Below the pieces are notes generated by a model. It was given only the letters and a program-made list of their open reading frames with translations, searched no databases and was not told the DNA's origin. The position numbers and the translations under genes are program-made. DNA of 64,000 nt from Rhytidiadelphus loreus (Eukaryota; Streptophyta; Bryopsida; Hypnales; Hylocomiaceae), in NCBI GenBank assembly GCA_947034895.1, contig OX344761.1, forward strand, positions 38,390,863 to 38,454,862, given 5' to 3'. Shown in pieces: positions 12,100 to 27,060 of the stretch (its first letter is position 1; each line of letters starts with the position of its first letter).

Positions 12100-15000
12100 G
12101 TTCGAAAATTGACTTGTAAATTAATGCTTCTGACAACAAGAATATATTTGAGAACTTCTTGATCCCTAAAGGACTAGATCCATTGCAAAAATCATGTCTA
12201 AGCAAACTCAGCATTTTAAATTTTTGTTCAAATACCAATCTCATATTTTTATTACAGGATTATTACTATTTCATAAAAAATCATCATTGTTACAATTAAT
12301 TTATGTAACTAAAAGTGAAAACAATATATGTGAACCCTAAAGAATCACCTAAAAAATCATATATTGAAGAAAATTGGATCTATTATAAAGATTATTATTT
12401 TTGTTAATAGTCTTTGTCTCTCTAGTCCTATTCCATTTGTACATCGCTTCTTGGTTGGATAGTCATGTGTTTGGGATATGTTAATTTCTTGGAGCTATAT
12501 TTTCTCATAAGTGTTTCATATATATTTTCATAAGTGTATTCATAAGATGTTTTTCATGTAGCAATCATGTTTCATGTATTCATAAGATGTAGTTGATCAA
12601 GTGAAAAGAAATATTGGTTTGTCAAATATCATGTCAAAGAGACATGTATAGCCTTGCCATTGGAATATAAGTAAAACCTTTGACTTTGGAAGAATAAAAA
12701 TGGATGCTTGAAAATTAATAATTGACAAGATCAATCAACAAAAATGTGTTGGAAGAATGCATCTACAATGTTGCCAATTGAAGGTGATATTTAAAAAGGA
12801 ATTTAAGGATGAAAATAGATCCAGACTAGTTTAAGTTGAAGGCAATTGTAATTGAGGTGGCAAAGTTGTCATGTACAAAATATAATTGCATACAATGAAG
12901 TAATTGTAAGTGAGCTTGAAAAAATTGAATCGAAGTAATGATCTCATTATTTTGATTTGAATTTTTTCATTTTGTGAGGTTCTATTGAGAATGTGATATT
13001 GGAAGAGTATATGTCATTATTATTTTGTGAGTGTAAGTTGTAGAATTTGAATGGGTAGTATTGAACATTGTTCTTTCTCTACTTGAATTCACATCTCATA
13101 AATATAATTCATCAAAGAGCAAAGATTGAGACAACAAAGTTTTACTCAAATTAAATTTTGTTGTAAATTTTGCTCAAACCAAAATAAAACACTTGTGTGA
13201 AAACATAAGTAACAAAAGGCATGGATCTAGAACATCAATTGCCCTAATCTTGACGTACATTTAAAATTTAAAATGTGACATAGATGCACTTCTTTAAACG
13301 TTGTTCTTTAAAACATTTTGATTCTAGCATTCCTAACACTCTGAAAAAATTAGATTCTACTTGCTCACAGTAAATACAAATTATATGAATCCTAAAGCTA
13401 GTTGATTTTGGTGTCCATATGATACATTTCCTATGAGACTAAACTAATGCTCAATTCCCAACTACTTACTATATATGTTGCCATTGCCAATGACCACAAT
13501 TTTCTTGCATCTTCAAAACCATAAGTTCCTCACACTACTATCAAAGTTTATTAAGATTAAAAGACCTCTAGGTACCAAATCCATGCTTCACTATAGAATG
13601 GTTTTCAATATCACTTGTGAATCTAGTAAAAATAACAACTACTGGTAGCACTATCTACATACTAAGTATTGTGATTATAAACCTCCACCATGCATCATCT
13701 TCTTGCCACCCAATTATAAATACCCTTGAATGTTGAGTTTCAGTGCACTACAAATACAAGAACAAACACAAAAATATACATGAAAACAAATACAAAAATC
13801 AAAACACATTAAAAACCTACATATGTGATTGTCAGAATCCAATTGATTCCAATTCATTATCTCCTTGTAACAATTATAGTACCCAGACCTCAAATCTGAT
13901 TACTTAAAAGAATTAATAGAAGCACTGGTACAAGGTTATGTACACTTAGCACCAAATGATTAAGGTATACACAATTGAAGTAACATCTCATAAAACCTAA
14001 TTCATCAAAGAACAAAGCTTGGGACACAATTTTCTTTTAATGTTTTTCAATCTTTAATATTACATATAGTTATAGCTTAGGAATAGGGTCTTTCAATTAG
14101 AATCAATAAAAGCACAATGAAAGGCAATCAGACACACCTTGTAATCTAATTAGAATATTTTGTTTTTTTGTAACTAAATAAACCATGGAGAGATAATTAT
14201 TGCCAACAATCTTAGATCACAATATGTTTTGCTAGTTTTTCTTATCTTTGTGTAGAACTTTGTTCAACTTATGATGTTCTACAATTATCAATTTAGGCAA
14301 GCTTGTAGTTACTCTATTTGAACTAAGTGATTCTACTATACATATACAAAAAAAAAATTGTGTACTATCATCAAGTTTTAGAATTTTTTCTTATGATCAA
14401 TTTGTTGAGGCTGACATGTCTAGATTTTCTTTACTATGAGCACAAATCAAAAGACCTAAAGTTAGGTGACAATTAACTTCAAGCAATCACTGAACAAAAA
14501 AACACCAAGAGTCATTGTTGAAACAAACATTTAACTATGTTCCTATTGTCACAAATTTGATTGATTGTTAAAGACCTACTAATAAACCCAAGGTTCTTAG
14601 TAACTTTTGCAAACGTTATCCCAATAACACAATCTATGATGTATTATAATCTTCTTTCATTACCCAACTAGAAAGTCTTGAAATTTGACCAAAAATTAAC
14701 AATTACAAATGTCTTCATTTCACACTTGCAATACAATTCAAGGTAGAAGGTAACTAAGGAAAGAATTTACTTGCATGGGGTTGCACCAACAAAGAGTTGC
14801 TCGCAACAATACAAGGTTGTTAGTATGGATAGAAGAGCAATTAAGCAAGGAACCCCAATCAGTTGAGCCTAGCTTGAAGCAAGGGAATGTGGTGATGTTG
14901 AAACGCAAAGCAACATTGCCAATAAGATTGTCATTTCTAATAAAAAAAACAAGCAATTTAATAAACGCATATTCTTGTGCAACTTAAGCATGGAAAATGC

Positions 15001-16180
15001 ATTACTTACACTTTAACTTACAAATACAACCATCACAAACCCACTTGTATGTCAAACAAACTCTATAATCATCAAGATGCAACTCTACAATGAGTTTCTA
15101 TTCCCTGCATTGGGAGCATTGGGAGACGCTTTCAATGGGGCTATAATAAATGAGTAAATATAGCAAATTCTTTTCAAAAGGTACAAGTAGCAATGGAGAT
15201 TAGTGTGAAAAAAATTCAATTAATTATTTTATTTTTTACACCCAAAACACCTTCAAGTCAAATTTCACTATCAAGCTAAATTTATCCTATTATAGAATTG
15301 ATATATTGTAGCTTCTTAGCAACTTGGTAAAATAAATAATAATTATAAAGGTGCCTAAATTTTTGGAAAATCAATGATTTAGTTTGTCAAAATAAAATAA
15401 AAATATATTAAAAACTTGCCTAATTCATAGAAATTCAACTCACATTCAATTCATGAAAATCCAATTTGTTCTACATAATCCTTCATTCCTTCTTGACCAT
15501 TTTAAAGTGCAATCTCTTACAAACAAAACATTTATCTCACATGCAATAAACCTTGACACTTAACAAAATCCTAACACACAAGGTAGAGAGTTTAGAGTTT
15601 GAAGGTAAGACAACGATTCAGGTAATGCAACCACTTTAGATGAAGTACTAGCAAACACCAAATGTTTGTAAGAATAACTTAGATGAATGCAAAAGAAAAT
15701 TTAATTATATTTTAATATTCCCCAATTTTAATATATTATTTTTGGGATTGCCTAATTGTTTTTTCATTTTAATGAATTATTAGGCAAAAATTTGCCCAAG
15801 CTACTACAAAGCTATGGTGTAAAAACTTAATATTTTCACTTGTAAAAAAAAAAATTGATTTTTTTCAATAAATTATGATGGATAAATTTTCTGATTTAAA
15901 AAAAGGTGAAAATAAGTTATTTCAGTTACAATATATCAAAATAATTTGAGATGTCTACTTTAAATAAAGGTTAGAATGAAAAAAAAAAATTATAATTTAA
16001 TTTTAAAAAATATTTGAAAAATAGACAATTTGTATGAAAAACACATTATGTTGTAGAATTTGGATTGTGACACTTGGAGTTTATAATTGCAATAATTCTT
16101 TTAGTTTTTTTAAATCTTCAAAATTTTAAAATGGTGTAGAACCAAAATTTCATTTTCTTAAATCAACTTCTAAAGTAGCA
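12100..16180. other. AT-rich intergenic DNA, no gene seen
   Basis: Long AT-rich stretch without a supportable gene. A slightly less AT-rich patch at 14738-14987 has open frames on both strands (70-72 residues) with a more protein-like composition, but I recognise no family. It may be a relic of a mobile element's coding part. Confidence 0.45.
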
Positions 16181-16184
16181 TTAT

Positions 16185-16440
16185 CCTCATAGGGGACAAA
16201 ATGGATTTGAATAGCCTCCTACAATCTTAATTCTGTCATGATTTTTTGAAACTTTTCCTTAAAATAGAAAAATAATTTAAGGTTTTGGAAGTATGATTAT
16301 ATCAATTAGTGTCCAAGAGCAAAGTAGCAAACGTTATATCGTCCTAAGCACAAATTTCAACTTATCAAGCAACAAAAAAATATTATCAAGGTTGACAAAG
16401 GCGCATTCACTTTTTGGATGCATGGACCTTTAGGGGCAAT
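16185..16440 (+). mobile_element. Deleted remnant of the TTAA element family
   Basis: The block '...aggggacaaaatgga...tcatgattttttgaaac...' follows the left part of the 48401 copy in order, and the segment ends with GGACCTTTAGGGG near 16425-16437, like the family's right end. The middle is missing and the left end is lost. Confidence 0.45.
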
Positions 16441-16675
16441 CTTTTTTTATAAACCTCCCCACTATGCTTACAAGTTGTTTTTCACTTTTCTATAAATGAA
16501 AAAATGTTTTGATTTTGATTTTGATTTGGGAATCTTCTAAAGTGATTCTAAGTTTTTTTTTAGCAACCCTTATTTTATTCTTATCTTAAACACATCAAAC
16601 TATGGCACACATTAAAATACGTATCCACTCTACATTAAATCCCATTAAATCCTCATTCAGTACTAAAAAATGACT

Positions 16676-16702
16676 TTATATATATATATATATATATATA
16701 TG
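16676..16702. repeat. (TA)n microsatellite
   Basis: About 13 uninterrupted TA units in AT-rich DNA. Confidence 0.9.
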
Positions 16703-17890
16703 AAAGGATGAAGTTATATTTAGATATAATAAATGTAGTCAAATAAGATAGTATTAAATTGCAAAACAAAATACATTGTAAGCAAAAAAATAAGCTTTAA
16801 GAAATGACTTTTCACACATTTGAAGGTGCAGAGACAAAATTAAAATTATAAGTAGAGGATATTCTTAATTTCCAAGCAAATAGAAGTTGTATATGTATAT
16901 TAATCTTTAGAAATTTGTAAAATAAAATTCTAGTTTATGAGGTTTAGTCAACTATTGAGGTTTGACTTTCAACTTTTTTGTGACTACAAATTAAATTTGT
17001 ATATGCACATTTCCATTGCAAATCTGAAAATATAATTTGTATAGGCATACAAATTGAAATGCAGTTTCTATAAATCATTGAGTATCTTGACTTCAAAAAT
17101 TCAATTGTTGTAATTATTGAAGGACTAATGCCAACTTGTCACTTGGAATTTTTTTCCCACTTGAGGGCATGGCACTTCAATTGCTATTCAAGGGCAATAG
17201 TAAGAACATTCAACTTTTAGTCAATCAAATTTGAGTTTCAAATCTTTTCTTTGATTATTTTTCCCTCATATTTTTTAGTAATTTATTACAACAATCCAAC
17301 AATTGGATTTTAGGAAAAAGTCATTTTTTAAATTTGACAATTTTATGAGGATTGTAGTTAGGTTTTTGGAATCCCTATTCCAAATGCTACCAAGTTCAAA
17401 CACCAGGGAATGATCTATGTAAAGTTAGTGTAGTGTGTTCAAATGTCACTATGTACTTAAGTTTTGAAAATAGGATAAAAATTCATTCTTATTCCCACTA
17501 AATACCCCAAGAAACCCTCAACAGTCCATTATAAGATAAAAGACTCATCATGCATGTCCCTGTCCTATCTAGTGTTCTAGGACTTGTGACAATAGTTCTT
17601 GACAATAGTTCAGGGTGGATTGACTTGTGTATGGATGCAATGCAAGACTTGACCTCAATACAGCCCACTATAGTATTTTGAAACTAGTACAAATATACAT
17701 ATTTAATATTTCAAAAGATTTAGAGTTTAAGGGTTTAGGATATACTTACAAAAAGTCACCCCCAAAGCTCTAGGACAATATGGCCAATATCAAGAATTAG
17801 CAACCACCTACAATCCCAAATCAATACAACATATAGAATTAAAACATTTACTAACAAACTAATAAGTACTAATAACTCTACCTAAACTAG
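16703..17890. other. AT-rich intergenic DNA, no gene seen
   Basis: No coding, RNA or clear repeat feature could be supported here. Confidence 0.5.
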
Positions 17891-19200
17891 GGGTACAACC
17901 CAAAGGGCCGTTCAAAATTTTTTGACCCTTTATTTATTTTGTTTTATCCGTCACTACCCTATGACCATGCGATACCCTGCCTATACCCACACTGGCTTCC
18001 TCACGGGTCTCAACTCGAGGGGATATCAACCTCGAGGAACTGGGGGGGTTTACCACACGAGGGTCCTGGTCGGACAGGTCAGGAACCGGCGGGTATCCCG
18101 ATCGGGGGGAACGCCGCACCTGTCTGCCAGTCGCACAGGGGTCTCCGGCAAATCACCGCGCCTGTCTGTCGAATCTCTCTCCGACGACGGACAAATCTTC
18201 TCCAATTTTTGCCAATTTTGATCTGCTTCACTCTCTCTTGGTCAATTCGTCCCATACAAGACCACAAGCGTAAGAAATTGACTCAAAATTTCAATAATTA
18301 GGGTTGCTATACCAAGCACTGCGAATTTTCTTGCGATTGTGATTTTCTCCACAGGTTATGGATTTTCTTAAAATTTCTGTCTGATTACTCTTCACTCGGT
18401 CGATTCGACGTACACTAGACGCTCAATCGCTCTGATTTCAGCCAACTTGTCAAAAATGGGTGAGAATCAGCTTAGTTCAACATTGCCACAACTTTCTTCA
18501 ATATTTTTTATTTCTTCTCTGCTTCATTGAATCTCTTGAAGTTTCGTGCTGATTCCTTCTCAGATTCTCAGTTGGTTTGATTTCGATGAATTTGTCAAAC
18601 TGGTCACACTGCTGCACTTGCACCTAACTGCGGCTAATTAGCCCTCACTGATCCGCATTGGAAGTTCACCCAACTTCCCCGAGACCTCCGAATTCACAAT
18701 CAGATCGGTTGATTCCCAATTATTCAGTCTTTTCGAATTCCAGGCGATTCTACCAACGTACAGACAAACCTCAGCCTTCCGCTCCAGCAAAACACAAATT
18801 TGAGAACAAATTTCCAATCCGCACAGCAAGTATTCAAACTCCAGAATACAACAATGATGAGCAATCACGAGCCAGGAACCAGCACACAATTACACAATCA
18901 CAAGCTTCATTTATATTATAAATATACGAATTACACGCACAAGGGTTTGCAGCACTAAGAAGACTAAAAGAAAAAAATCTGCACTGTTACTGCACTGGGG
19001 TGGAGAGGAGGAAAAAAAATGAGAGAAGGAGAAGAATAAAAGGAGAAATTTGAGGGGTGATCGGAGGGGGTGCGAGGCGCATCTCGACCTGTGGAATCTC
19101 CTCGCGCGCCTCTGAAATCCCTAATTTTCTCTTTTTCTTTATCTTTTTCTTCTGATTTTTCTTTATCTTTCTTCTTTTCTTTAACTTTTTTACTTTTTCT
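17890..19200. other. GC-rich island of unknown nature
   Basis: Base composition jumps to roughly half G+C, with many CpGs, between about 17890 and 19130, then runs into a pyrimidine-rich tract (19120-19205). Open frames on both strands reach 83-120 residues (for example 17939-18301 plus and 18889-18638 minus) but overlap on both strands, and none has a domain I recognise. Two CTCGAG sites bracket 18013-18035. It could be a solo LTR or 5' part of a transposon, or the first exon region of an unrecognised minus-strand gene. I cannot decide between these. Confidence 0.35.
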
Positions 19201-19205
19201 TTTAA

Positions 19206-22200
19206 CTACTGTTTCTACTATAAACCAAAGTATCTTTTGACTTTTTGGAACTTTTAGTGTACTTTGGACTATTTTAACACTAAATACTCAAAATATATAT
19301 AAATAATATAGGAAATGTCATAGAGAATTGAAAAAGTTCTATAAAAACTAAAAAGCTAGACTACAAGGATTTATCAATCTTTTGCTCTCCACAATGGAAT
19401 CATGGTAATGCAAAGTGAATAAGTATTCTATAAAGTGATTTCAACTTTTGATTTTTGGCATAGTAATTGTTAACTCAAGTGTTTACATCATACTAGAATA
19501 TATAGACTAAATTCTATTGTAAGATGGTTTCTCTCTCTCTAAGACCAAACTTAAAACTACTAGTATAGGGATTCTTCAGGGAAAAAGCTCTAGAAAAAGT
19601 CAATTCATCTATGGTTTAGGTGTCTACAATCACTTTTGAAGTAGATATGTCTTGTAGTTTAATTCTTGTAGAAAAATAAAGGTTTATTAGCCCATAGGAT
19701 ATAGAAGGAAGGCATTTTTTATCCTATTTAGACCAATTTCCGTTCATTTCTTATGGATGCAATAATATAAATGTATCACCATCTTAGAGGAGTATGTTGG
19801 ATAACAAACAAAAGCAAGTTTTTAGCCTTAGGGAATACATAGCACATAGCTTCAAGGCACATTTGTAAGAATTTCTTGTTGCAATTACTCAAGGCATAGA
19901 CTCACAATATTTGCTTAAAGCATCATCCACAAACAATTGTTAGTTCATTCAACCTTATCAATTCATTACAAGCCTCTTAATTGTACTTTTAGCAATTATC
20001 TATTAGCTTGCTAAGGCAATCTGACAATATGCTCCAAAAGAATCTATATATTCAACTTACAACTAGTGTAGACAATTACTTAAAGTATGACAAATTAAAC
20101 ATCACCAATTCCTTCATGAAAATATGTTTATAGCCTTTAGTTCGATTAAGATTACATTGTTCGTTGATATAATCGTTGAATGTACCTACAATCACAAGAT
20201 TGCACCAATCTTTGGTAACCTGCATACATTCAACCTTCATCAATGCTACTTTGATCATACTAACATTGCTATAATTTTAAGCTATTAACACAAAATTAAA
20301 ATATCCAGTCCCTAAATAAATTCACAACTCATTAAAAATGCCCAATCTCTGGAATTTCTACATATATATGCACTTCAATCTACTCACTCACTTAGTATTT
20401 CCACACATTCAATTGCAAGCTAGAAGCCACAAGTTAATCTCCTCCAATATAACTCTCAACCTTCCTCTCTAGTAGCGCATAACAATTGCTTTAAGTTTAC
20501 ATAACAACTTCAAGTCTTTCAATCCTCTTTTTACATGTAAAATCTAAAATCAAGATCACTTAGAAATGCAAATTAAAAAACACATTGACTATAATTGTAA
20601 TCAATATATGACCTTTCAAAACTTAATTAATAATTTTTTTTAATGAAAATACTATGTAATCTTTTCATCAAGATCCAATGTATATGTCGCTAACCTCCAA
20701 AAGTCCCTAATACTGAGAATCAAGATTTGCAATGGATGCCCTTACATAAAATCTTGAATTGAAAAGTCAATTTTCTTTTTTGTAAAATCAGATTTTTGAT
20801 GCTACAAATAGATTTAAAAGGGTGTTTTGATGTTTTACTAAAAATAGTAATTTTATAAGGTTTTATTCATCCTCAAAGTTTTGTTGATACCAAAATATAG
20901 TGCTTTAGGTATTTATTGATTAAAGGGCGGTAGGAAACAATATCTATCACATCAGATTTGGCTTTTAAAATATGAATCATGAATTAAGGTATGGCAAAAC
21001 ATATACTACTAGATTGATAATTCAACAATAAGCATCCATTATACCAAATTTATCTCTTAGAATACAAATCAAAAATTAAGCTAGGGCTGCTGTATTCTCC
21101 ATGCTACTAATGATGTTGATTGAAGGTTTTGAGGCCTCATTTTTTGGTCAAGAGTCCTTGGCAATGGAGATTTTGATACGGATATAGGAGCTTGGAAAGC
21201 ATTAGATTTTTATTAGACAACAATTTTTCATTAATACTCTTTAGCTATTCATTTGCAATTCTATTGCAATTCTAGAATAAAAAAAAAATATTGACCAATG
21301 ATTTGGAAAAATGAATTTTCAACCACAAAATGTTGATTTTCTAATATTAGATTGTCAAAAAAAAATGCATAATTATATTCTACACTATAATATAAGCCAA
21401 TAGAGAGATTTCCTGATTTTTGAGCATATATTGCATTTAATATGAATTGTTTTACTTTTTATTCACAAATTTATGATAATATAATTCCCCCCAAAAAAAA
21501 CAATGTGAAATTTTTACACACAAAAAAAGACATGTAATGACATCTCCATAATTGAAGTCTTAGCAACTATAAACTCATAATTTTGAACTTTAGTGGTGTA
21601 TATTGACCAATAGGAGGCATTGAACTCTATATTTATTAATACCCCATTACCCCCACAAAAGATTGAGACCCTATGGTTGCAAAGTAGACATTTTCAACTA
21701 TCATAGTTTTCAAATCCCACATTTGATACCAATATCATAAGCTCCAACTATTTAAATAGATAGGTGACTATTATAGCACAAACTCCTTTAATAATTTAAT
21801 TGTCGTATATCTATTTAGATAATTTCAACTTTTAATTTTTGATTTCAAATTCTATTGAAAATGATTGATTAGTGTAATAGAAGATTTGATAGTATTGATA
21901 TTATCCATCATCATATTTTACAACTTTTGTTTAAGAACTATCATTAAAAACTCTTTCTTATTTGTATTTTATATTGCATCTTCACAATTTTTTGGAGATT
22001 AGCACTACCTTGTTGTCTTTAAAGGATTCCATACTATAATTATAATTTGAAAAATTGTTGAAACTTCATAAAACTTAGAATGTATTCTAAAAAGCTTAAA
22101 TAGGCCTTTGACATTTAGAGATTAAAATTCAGCATTTCTTATAAATGAGAAGCTGAAGCTAAAAAGGCCTTGGACATTTAGGGGTTTAAATTGTACATTT

Positions 22201-22820
22201 ATTAGGTTGGATTTTGAAGAAACTCATAGCATAAGGCTCTCTTGGATGGCTCCCTTGGAAAAGGAGAGAAAATCTAGTTTTTTTAGTTTCAACCTTGATA
22301 CCAACTAAAGTACAAACACCTAAAAGCACCAATTTTCTATTGCGCACAATTCCTAATATTAGATTGATTCAAATAAATTACATTCTAATGGACAAATGAA
22401 AAGAGATATCTATCCACCAAAGAATGCATCCTTTGGGTACCATATACAAAAGTTATTAGGGATCAAAGTTTTTTTAGTTGATGTTTTAAAATCATTTTTC
22501 CAACAATAGGTACATCTTGATGTAGGAGATGTACATGTATAATGAAAACACTTGTTCAAGTGACACTTTTAGAGCATCTCTACAATGCCTTGCATTGAAT
22601 GGCCCTCCAAATGCGCAATAATGGGTTCAACAAAGCCAGTAATAGGATTACAATACTAAAGCCCACCATGACTTGAATGTACCACGCCAACCAAGTAGCT
22701 TGAAAGCAAGAAAAATGCCTTAATTTGTGGCAAGGTACCACAAAAAAGTTGTAAATCCTATGTGCACACGGAAAATTACTTGTGAGGATGTTCTTTGGCA
22801 CATGGTGCATTTAAATTTTT
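19206..22820. other. AT-rich intergenic DNA with terminal fragments of the TTAA family
   Basis: No gene is seen. Isolated right-end-like sequences of the TTAA family occur near 22105-22125 (GGCCTTTGACATTTAGAG) and 22166-22190 (GGCCTTGGACATTTAGGGG), so decayed copies probably end there, but their other ends were not found. Confidence 0.4.
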
Positions 22821-22947
22821 CTATCTTAACCCTTAAGTACCTCTGCCTTTTAAAGTGTGATTTTCCTATGAAAAGAGAAGTTGGGATTCTAATTATCTTC
22901 AATGAATTTTTTTTAATTTTTTTTTCAAAATCTAACCTCAAAGATGT

Positions 22948-23926
22948 TTAATCCCTAAAGGGTCATTTGTCCCTTTGGAAGACAAGCAGGATTCGGGCTA
23001 GTACCTACAGTCTCAATTTTTGTCATGATTTTTTGAAATTTTTTTTGAACATAGAAAAATTGATTAGTTTCATGGGGATATAATTTTTTTTCAATTGGTG
23101 ACCAAGAACAATAGTTATGCCCAAATAAGCTAAAAACAAGGGCAAGGGGGAGAGGGGCCAACAAAAACAAATTTCAAAAATTTGAATTAATTTTCTTCTC
23201 ATAGATTATATTTTTTTTCTACATGGAAAGCTTCTAAAAAACTCTAAATATATATGTGTTTAAAGAACTTGCTTATAAGTGTAAGCACCAATTTTGAATG
23301 TAAATTGCATAGGAGTTGTGAGATAATAACAAGAGAAATGTAATTATCTTATTTTTAGTATATTTCTCCTTCCCACAATGTTTGAGAAATTTGCATTTTA
23401 AGAGTTTTTGGGATTGGTGGTGATATAAGAAACTAGAAATTGTGTTAGCACACTAAAATGCACTTCCAAAAAATTTAAGTTCAAATGAAGAGCTATCAAA
23501 TTCATTACACAATCCACCTTGCAATTGTTGATAAGCAATTTTTGTTATATATAGTAATTGCAAATTATTCCAAATCAACACTTGTCTTATGTTTAAATTT
23601 TCAATAGTGAAAATCATGAAAATACTTTACTCTTTCCATTGGGACCATTTTCAAAGCAAATGGATAAGTACAATTTTAAAAATCTCAAATCAAGTGAAAT
23701 TGGCAAGATTTGCTCAAAGTTGGAAAATCAAGTAAAATTCACAAGCTTTACTCTCAAAATCAAATATTTACCTTTTTTAATGAAAAATAAAAAATTTCAA
23801 TAGTTAACCTTCAAAATTTTCCATAAAATATTTTAAAAAGGTGAAAAGGAATTTAACTACCCATGCAAAAATAAGTCCAAAATTTCAAATCAATTATATA
23901 TGGTTTGTTAGGCAGTTAGGGGTTAA
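22948..23926 (+). mobile_element. TTAA-flanked DNA element, 979 bp (subfamily)
   Basis: It starts TTAATCCCTAAAGGGTCATT and ends GGCAGTTAGGGGTTAA. The first 250 bases follow the 48401 copy closely, including the sub-terminal TTTGTCCC...GACAA palindrome; the right part differs and is shared with 6230-6707. No transposase is encoded. A reversed short terminal fragment (22824-22947) abuts its left end, and the next element starts only 79 bases downstream. Confidence 0.65.
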
Positions 23927-24005
23927 CAACCAAATAACGGGTTGAATGGTTCTCATAGATGATCATTGTAGAAATCATCATTTTGATAATATGTAAATCA
24001 TTTGC

Positions 24006-24950
24006 TTAACCCCTAAAGGACCAAACACCGTTTTTTGGCAATATAGCAATTTTGGGAGCTCACTACATATGGAATTTTTATTGTTTTCTTTGAAATTTCC
24101 ACACAACATGTGCCGAGGAGTAACTTTAAGGCCCAAGAATTTTCATAACTTTTGACTACATAGTTCAAAAGTTATTGCATAATATGTAATTTTCAGTGTT
24201 CGGTGGGCAACCCTAGTAGAAAAAAAATCTTCTTTGAAAATCACTTTTTTTTAAAATGAAAATTTAAAATTGATTCTTTAGATTTATATATAGGTGATAA
24301 GCTTTGAATCATTCCATTTTGATTAATGAGATGAAAGTTATGAGGAATTTTAGTTTGGGTTTGTTTGTAGATAGTTATGGAATCTCTATTCTAAAATAAA
24401 TTTGAAGTCCTTTATTTAACTCAATTTTAGATATTTTTAGAAAAAAATAAAAACACTAGGTGTATATTGTTTATTGCAACATTATAACCATTGGGATTGG
24501 CATTTTCAATTTTATAAATAAATTGTTAATAATGTAGTATTTTTAAACATTCTCTACTTCTTTCTACTTACTATTTTTTTCCTATATGTTGTACAATTCC
24601 AAATGATCTAAAAATTTTCAAGCATGTAGCCAAATTGCCTTGAAGAAGGAATACAAAGAGTAACAACCATTTTAGACATTTTTTCATACAAATGTGACCT
24701 TGTGAAGTGCAGCTGCCTGTATTTTCATAGGGCCAAAAAAAGGATTTTTGTCACTTCAAACATTAATATCTTGCAATCTACATGGTGGAAAATTTTGAAA
24801 TTTTTTCCACATCTTTTCAAACCAGTGTACTACAAGATCCTATGGTTACATATTTCAAAAGAAAAAATTCTAAAATTTAATACTTGTCCTAGAAATGACT
24901 GTTTTGGAGCAGTTTTGGTGAAAACATAGTCTTTGATGTTTAGGGGTTAA
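24006..24950 (+). mobile_element. TTAA-flanked DNA element, 945 bp
   Basis: It starts TTAACCCCTAAAGGACCAAA and ends TTTGATGTTTAGGGGTTAA, both with TTAA. Its left 230 bases match 61275-61520; its right half has the family's ordered blocks ('gatcctatggtta', 'agaaatgactgttttgg'). There is no coding capacity. Same orientation as the 48401 copy. Confidence 0.72.
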
Positions 24951-26090
24951 AAAAACATGGGAACACTTATTGGAGGTCAAAATACTATGTAAAACCTCCA
25001 CTTTCACATAAAATTCTACAGATGAACATTTGCATTACTTCTATCTTGCATAGAAGGATTATTTGTCATCCATCAAACACTTTGTGTCTACAATCTCCTT
25101 ATAAGGTTAACCCCTACAGTACCAAGGAACCCACTTTGGACTTTTTGAAAACTTGGGTAGGCTCTATTGACTTTATAATTTGGAATTTTTTCATGAATTT
25201 TTTAGGATGGATGAAACTCATCATATCTAGATGTGAAACTTTATTTCATATCATTCCAATAAATATTGCAATATTTAGAATAATTTTTTTGATTTCAATG
25301 TCAAACTAGGCAACAAAAAATATATTTAAAAAAAATATTAATTATTTTTTAGAGATTGTATAAATTGATACCTACTCAAAAAGATTTGAACCAGTCAATT
25401 CCGAATAGTGAGGTAGTAGTTTTCTTTTGAGGGCAATGAAGGTAGGAAAAACATATAAAGTCATTTTTTGCAATCAATTTTGAAATTTTGAAATGAAAAT
25501 GAAAATAATGGACATTGATTGTTGTCTAGAACATTCTCACCACTAGAATCAACATATTAGTTTTATCTTTCACTTAGTAACACCTTCCACTAATTTACAA
25601 TTTTCAAAAATGAACATGAAAGATTTTTTGTTTTAAATTTTTTTAACATATATTTTCAACCCATTTTCCAACATATTGACTAAAACACACAAGTTACAAT
25701 ACATACATGTTTTTTTCCTTAAAATGTTGGAAGACCAATCTTCACCTTTTGGAAGAACTAGAAAAAGCCTACATTTTGAAGTTTGGACACATTGAACTTG
25801 CAATCAGTGGGGACATTCACTTTAAAATTTGGGAACAATGTACTTGAACAAATGAACCAAAAGATCCTTTTGTTGGATTTGATAAAAAAATACTTTTTGA
25901 CAAAGATTTTGACTTCGCATTCAGGACGACTAATTTTGAAGTACAATTCTGAACCTCCAAACATGAAAGAAAGAACTGTAGGGGTTTACTCAATGGTGAA
26001 TACTAAGAATTTGAAGCTAGAAATGACATGGTCCATCATGGGATTATGATACTCTATAATTTAACTTGCAACCTTTCTACGTCATTTCTA
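24951..26090. other. AT-rich DNA with one orphan TTAA-element left end
   Basis: A left terminus TTAACCCCTACAGTACCAAG lies at 25107, but no matching right end was found. The open frames at 25022-25309 and 25783-26049 show no recognisable domain. No gene is called. Confidence 0.4.
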
Positions 26091-26218
26091 AAAGCTGATT
26101 TAAACAGGCTCCTCCCACCATGCATGACCATTTACCGTAATGAAGGAGCTCCGTACACGTTGGAAGTGTATCGTGAAAGTTGATTGTCTTCCAACTTGAA
26201 CGACACACCGAACGTGCA

Positions 26219-26400
26219 GATTGCAACTCTGATATAAAAAAACAATGAAATAAAAAGACTGCAACCTTGTTATAAAAAAAACAATAAAACAATAAAATAA
26301 AGATTGAAACCCAGATATAAAAAAAAACAATAAAAAAAGAAAGAAAGAAAGATAGCAACTCTGATAATATAACATCAATAATAAAAAAACACCCGAAAGA
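26219..26400. repeat. Degenerate tandem repeat, about 40-50 bp unit
   Basis: Four successive units begin 'gattgcaactctgatata' or a variant (26219, 26259, about 26304, about 26350), each followed by an A-rich tract. The A-rich parts include (GAAA)n near 26338-26351. Confidence 0.6.
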
Positions 26401-26443
26401 CCAATCAACCTTAGCCACAAGCACCTCCAAAGAATTCCTGGCG

Positions 26444-26484
26444 CCAGCCAGCCAGCCAAGCCAGCCAGCCAGCCAGCCAGCCAT
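26444..26484. repeat. (CCAG)n tetranucleotide repeat
   Basis: About ten CCAG units with one interruption. Its complement, (GGCT)n, occurs at 30498-30513 on the other side of the kelch gene. Confidence 0.9.
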
Positions 26485-26789
26485 GCCTGCTCCCGAATTT
26501 CAGGGGCCTAATTTTAGTCTCGGCGGCTAGATTTTCAATGAATACGGACGCAACCATACTACCGGTACTACTGTAGAATATTGTGTGCACAGTACTCTTC
26601 AAGTTTGGCCATTCTAAAAGTAATCCATCACGTGCAATCTCCTTCCTATTGACTCCTCCTCTCCCCCCTATTGACCCTATTTGTATTCTAATTAAGCTCA
26701 CACTGCACCTTACACTTCCAGTAGCAGGAAACAAAATAGGGGCCTGGGCTACCCTTTACCCACCTAATGAGATGCTTTTGCATGGGCTT

Positions 26790-26989
26790 AAGTATGATAC
26801 TCCATAATATCTAGAAGTGTGCGCCAGCTAAGACAAAAATCATACGGCAAGTAATTTGACCATGACGACGACCACGAGACGATGAAACACACAGAACAAC
26901 CAACAAGGGCACTCAACATCATCAATAGTACATAGAAACAGAAATTGGGAAGACATACATCGCAAGCACGCAAGAAGAGCATCCACACT

Positions 26990-27060
<71 letters not shown>
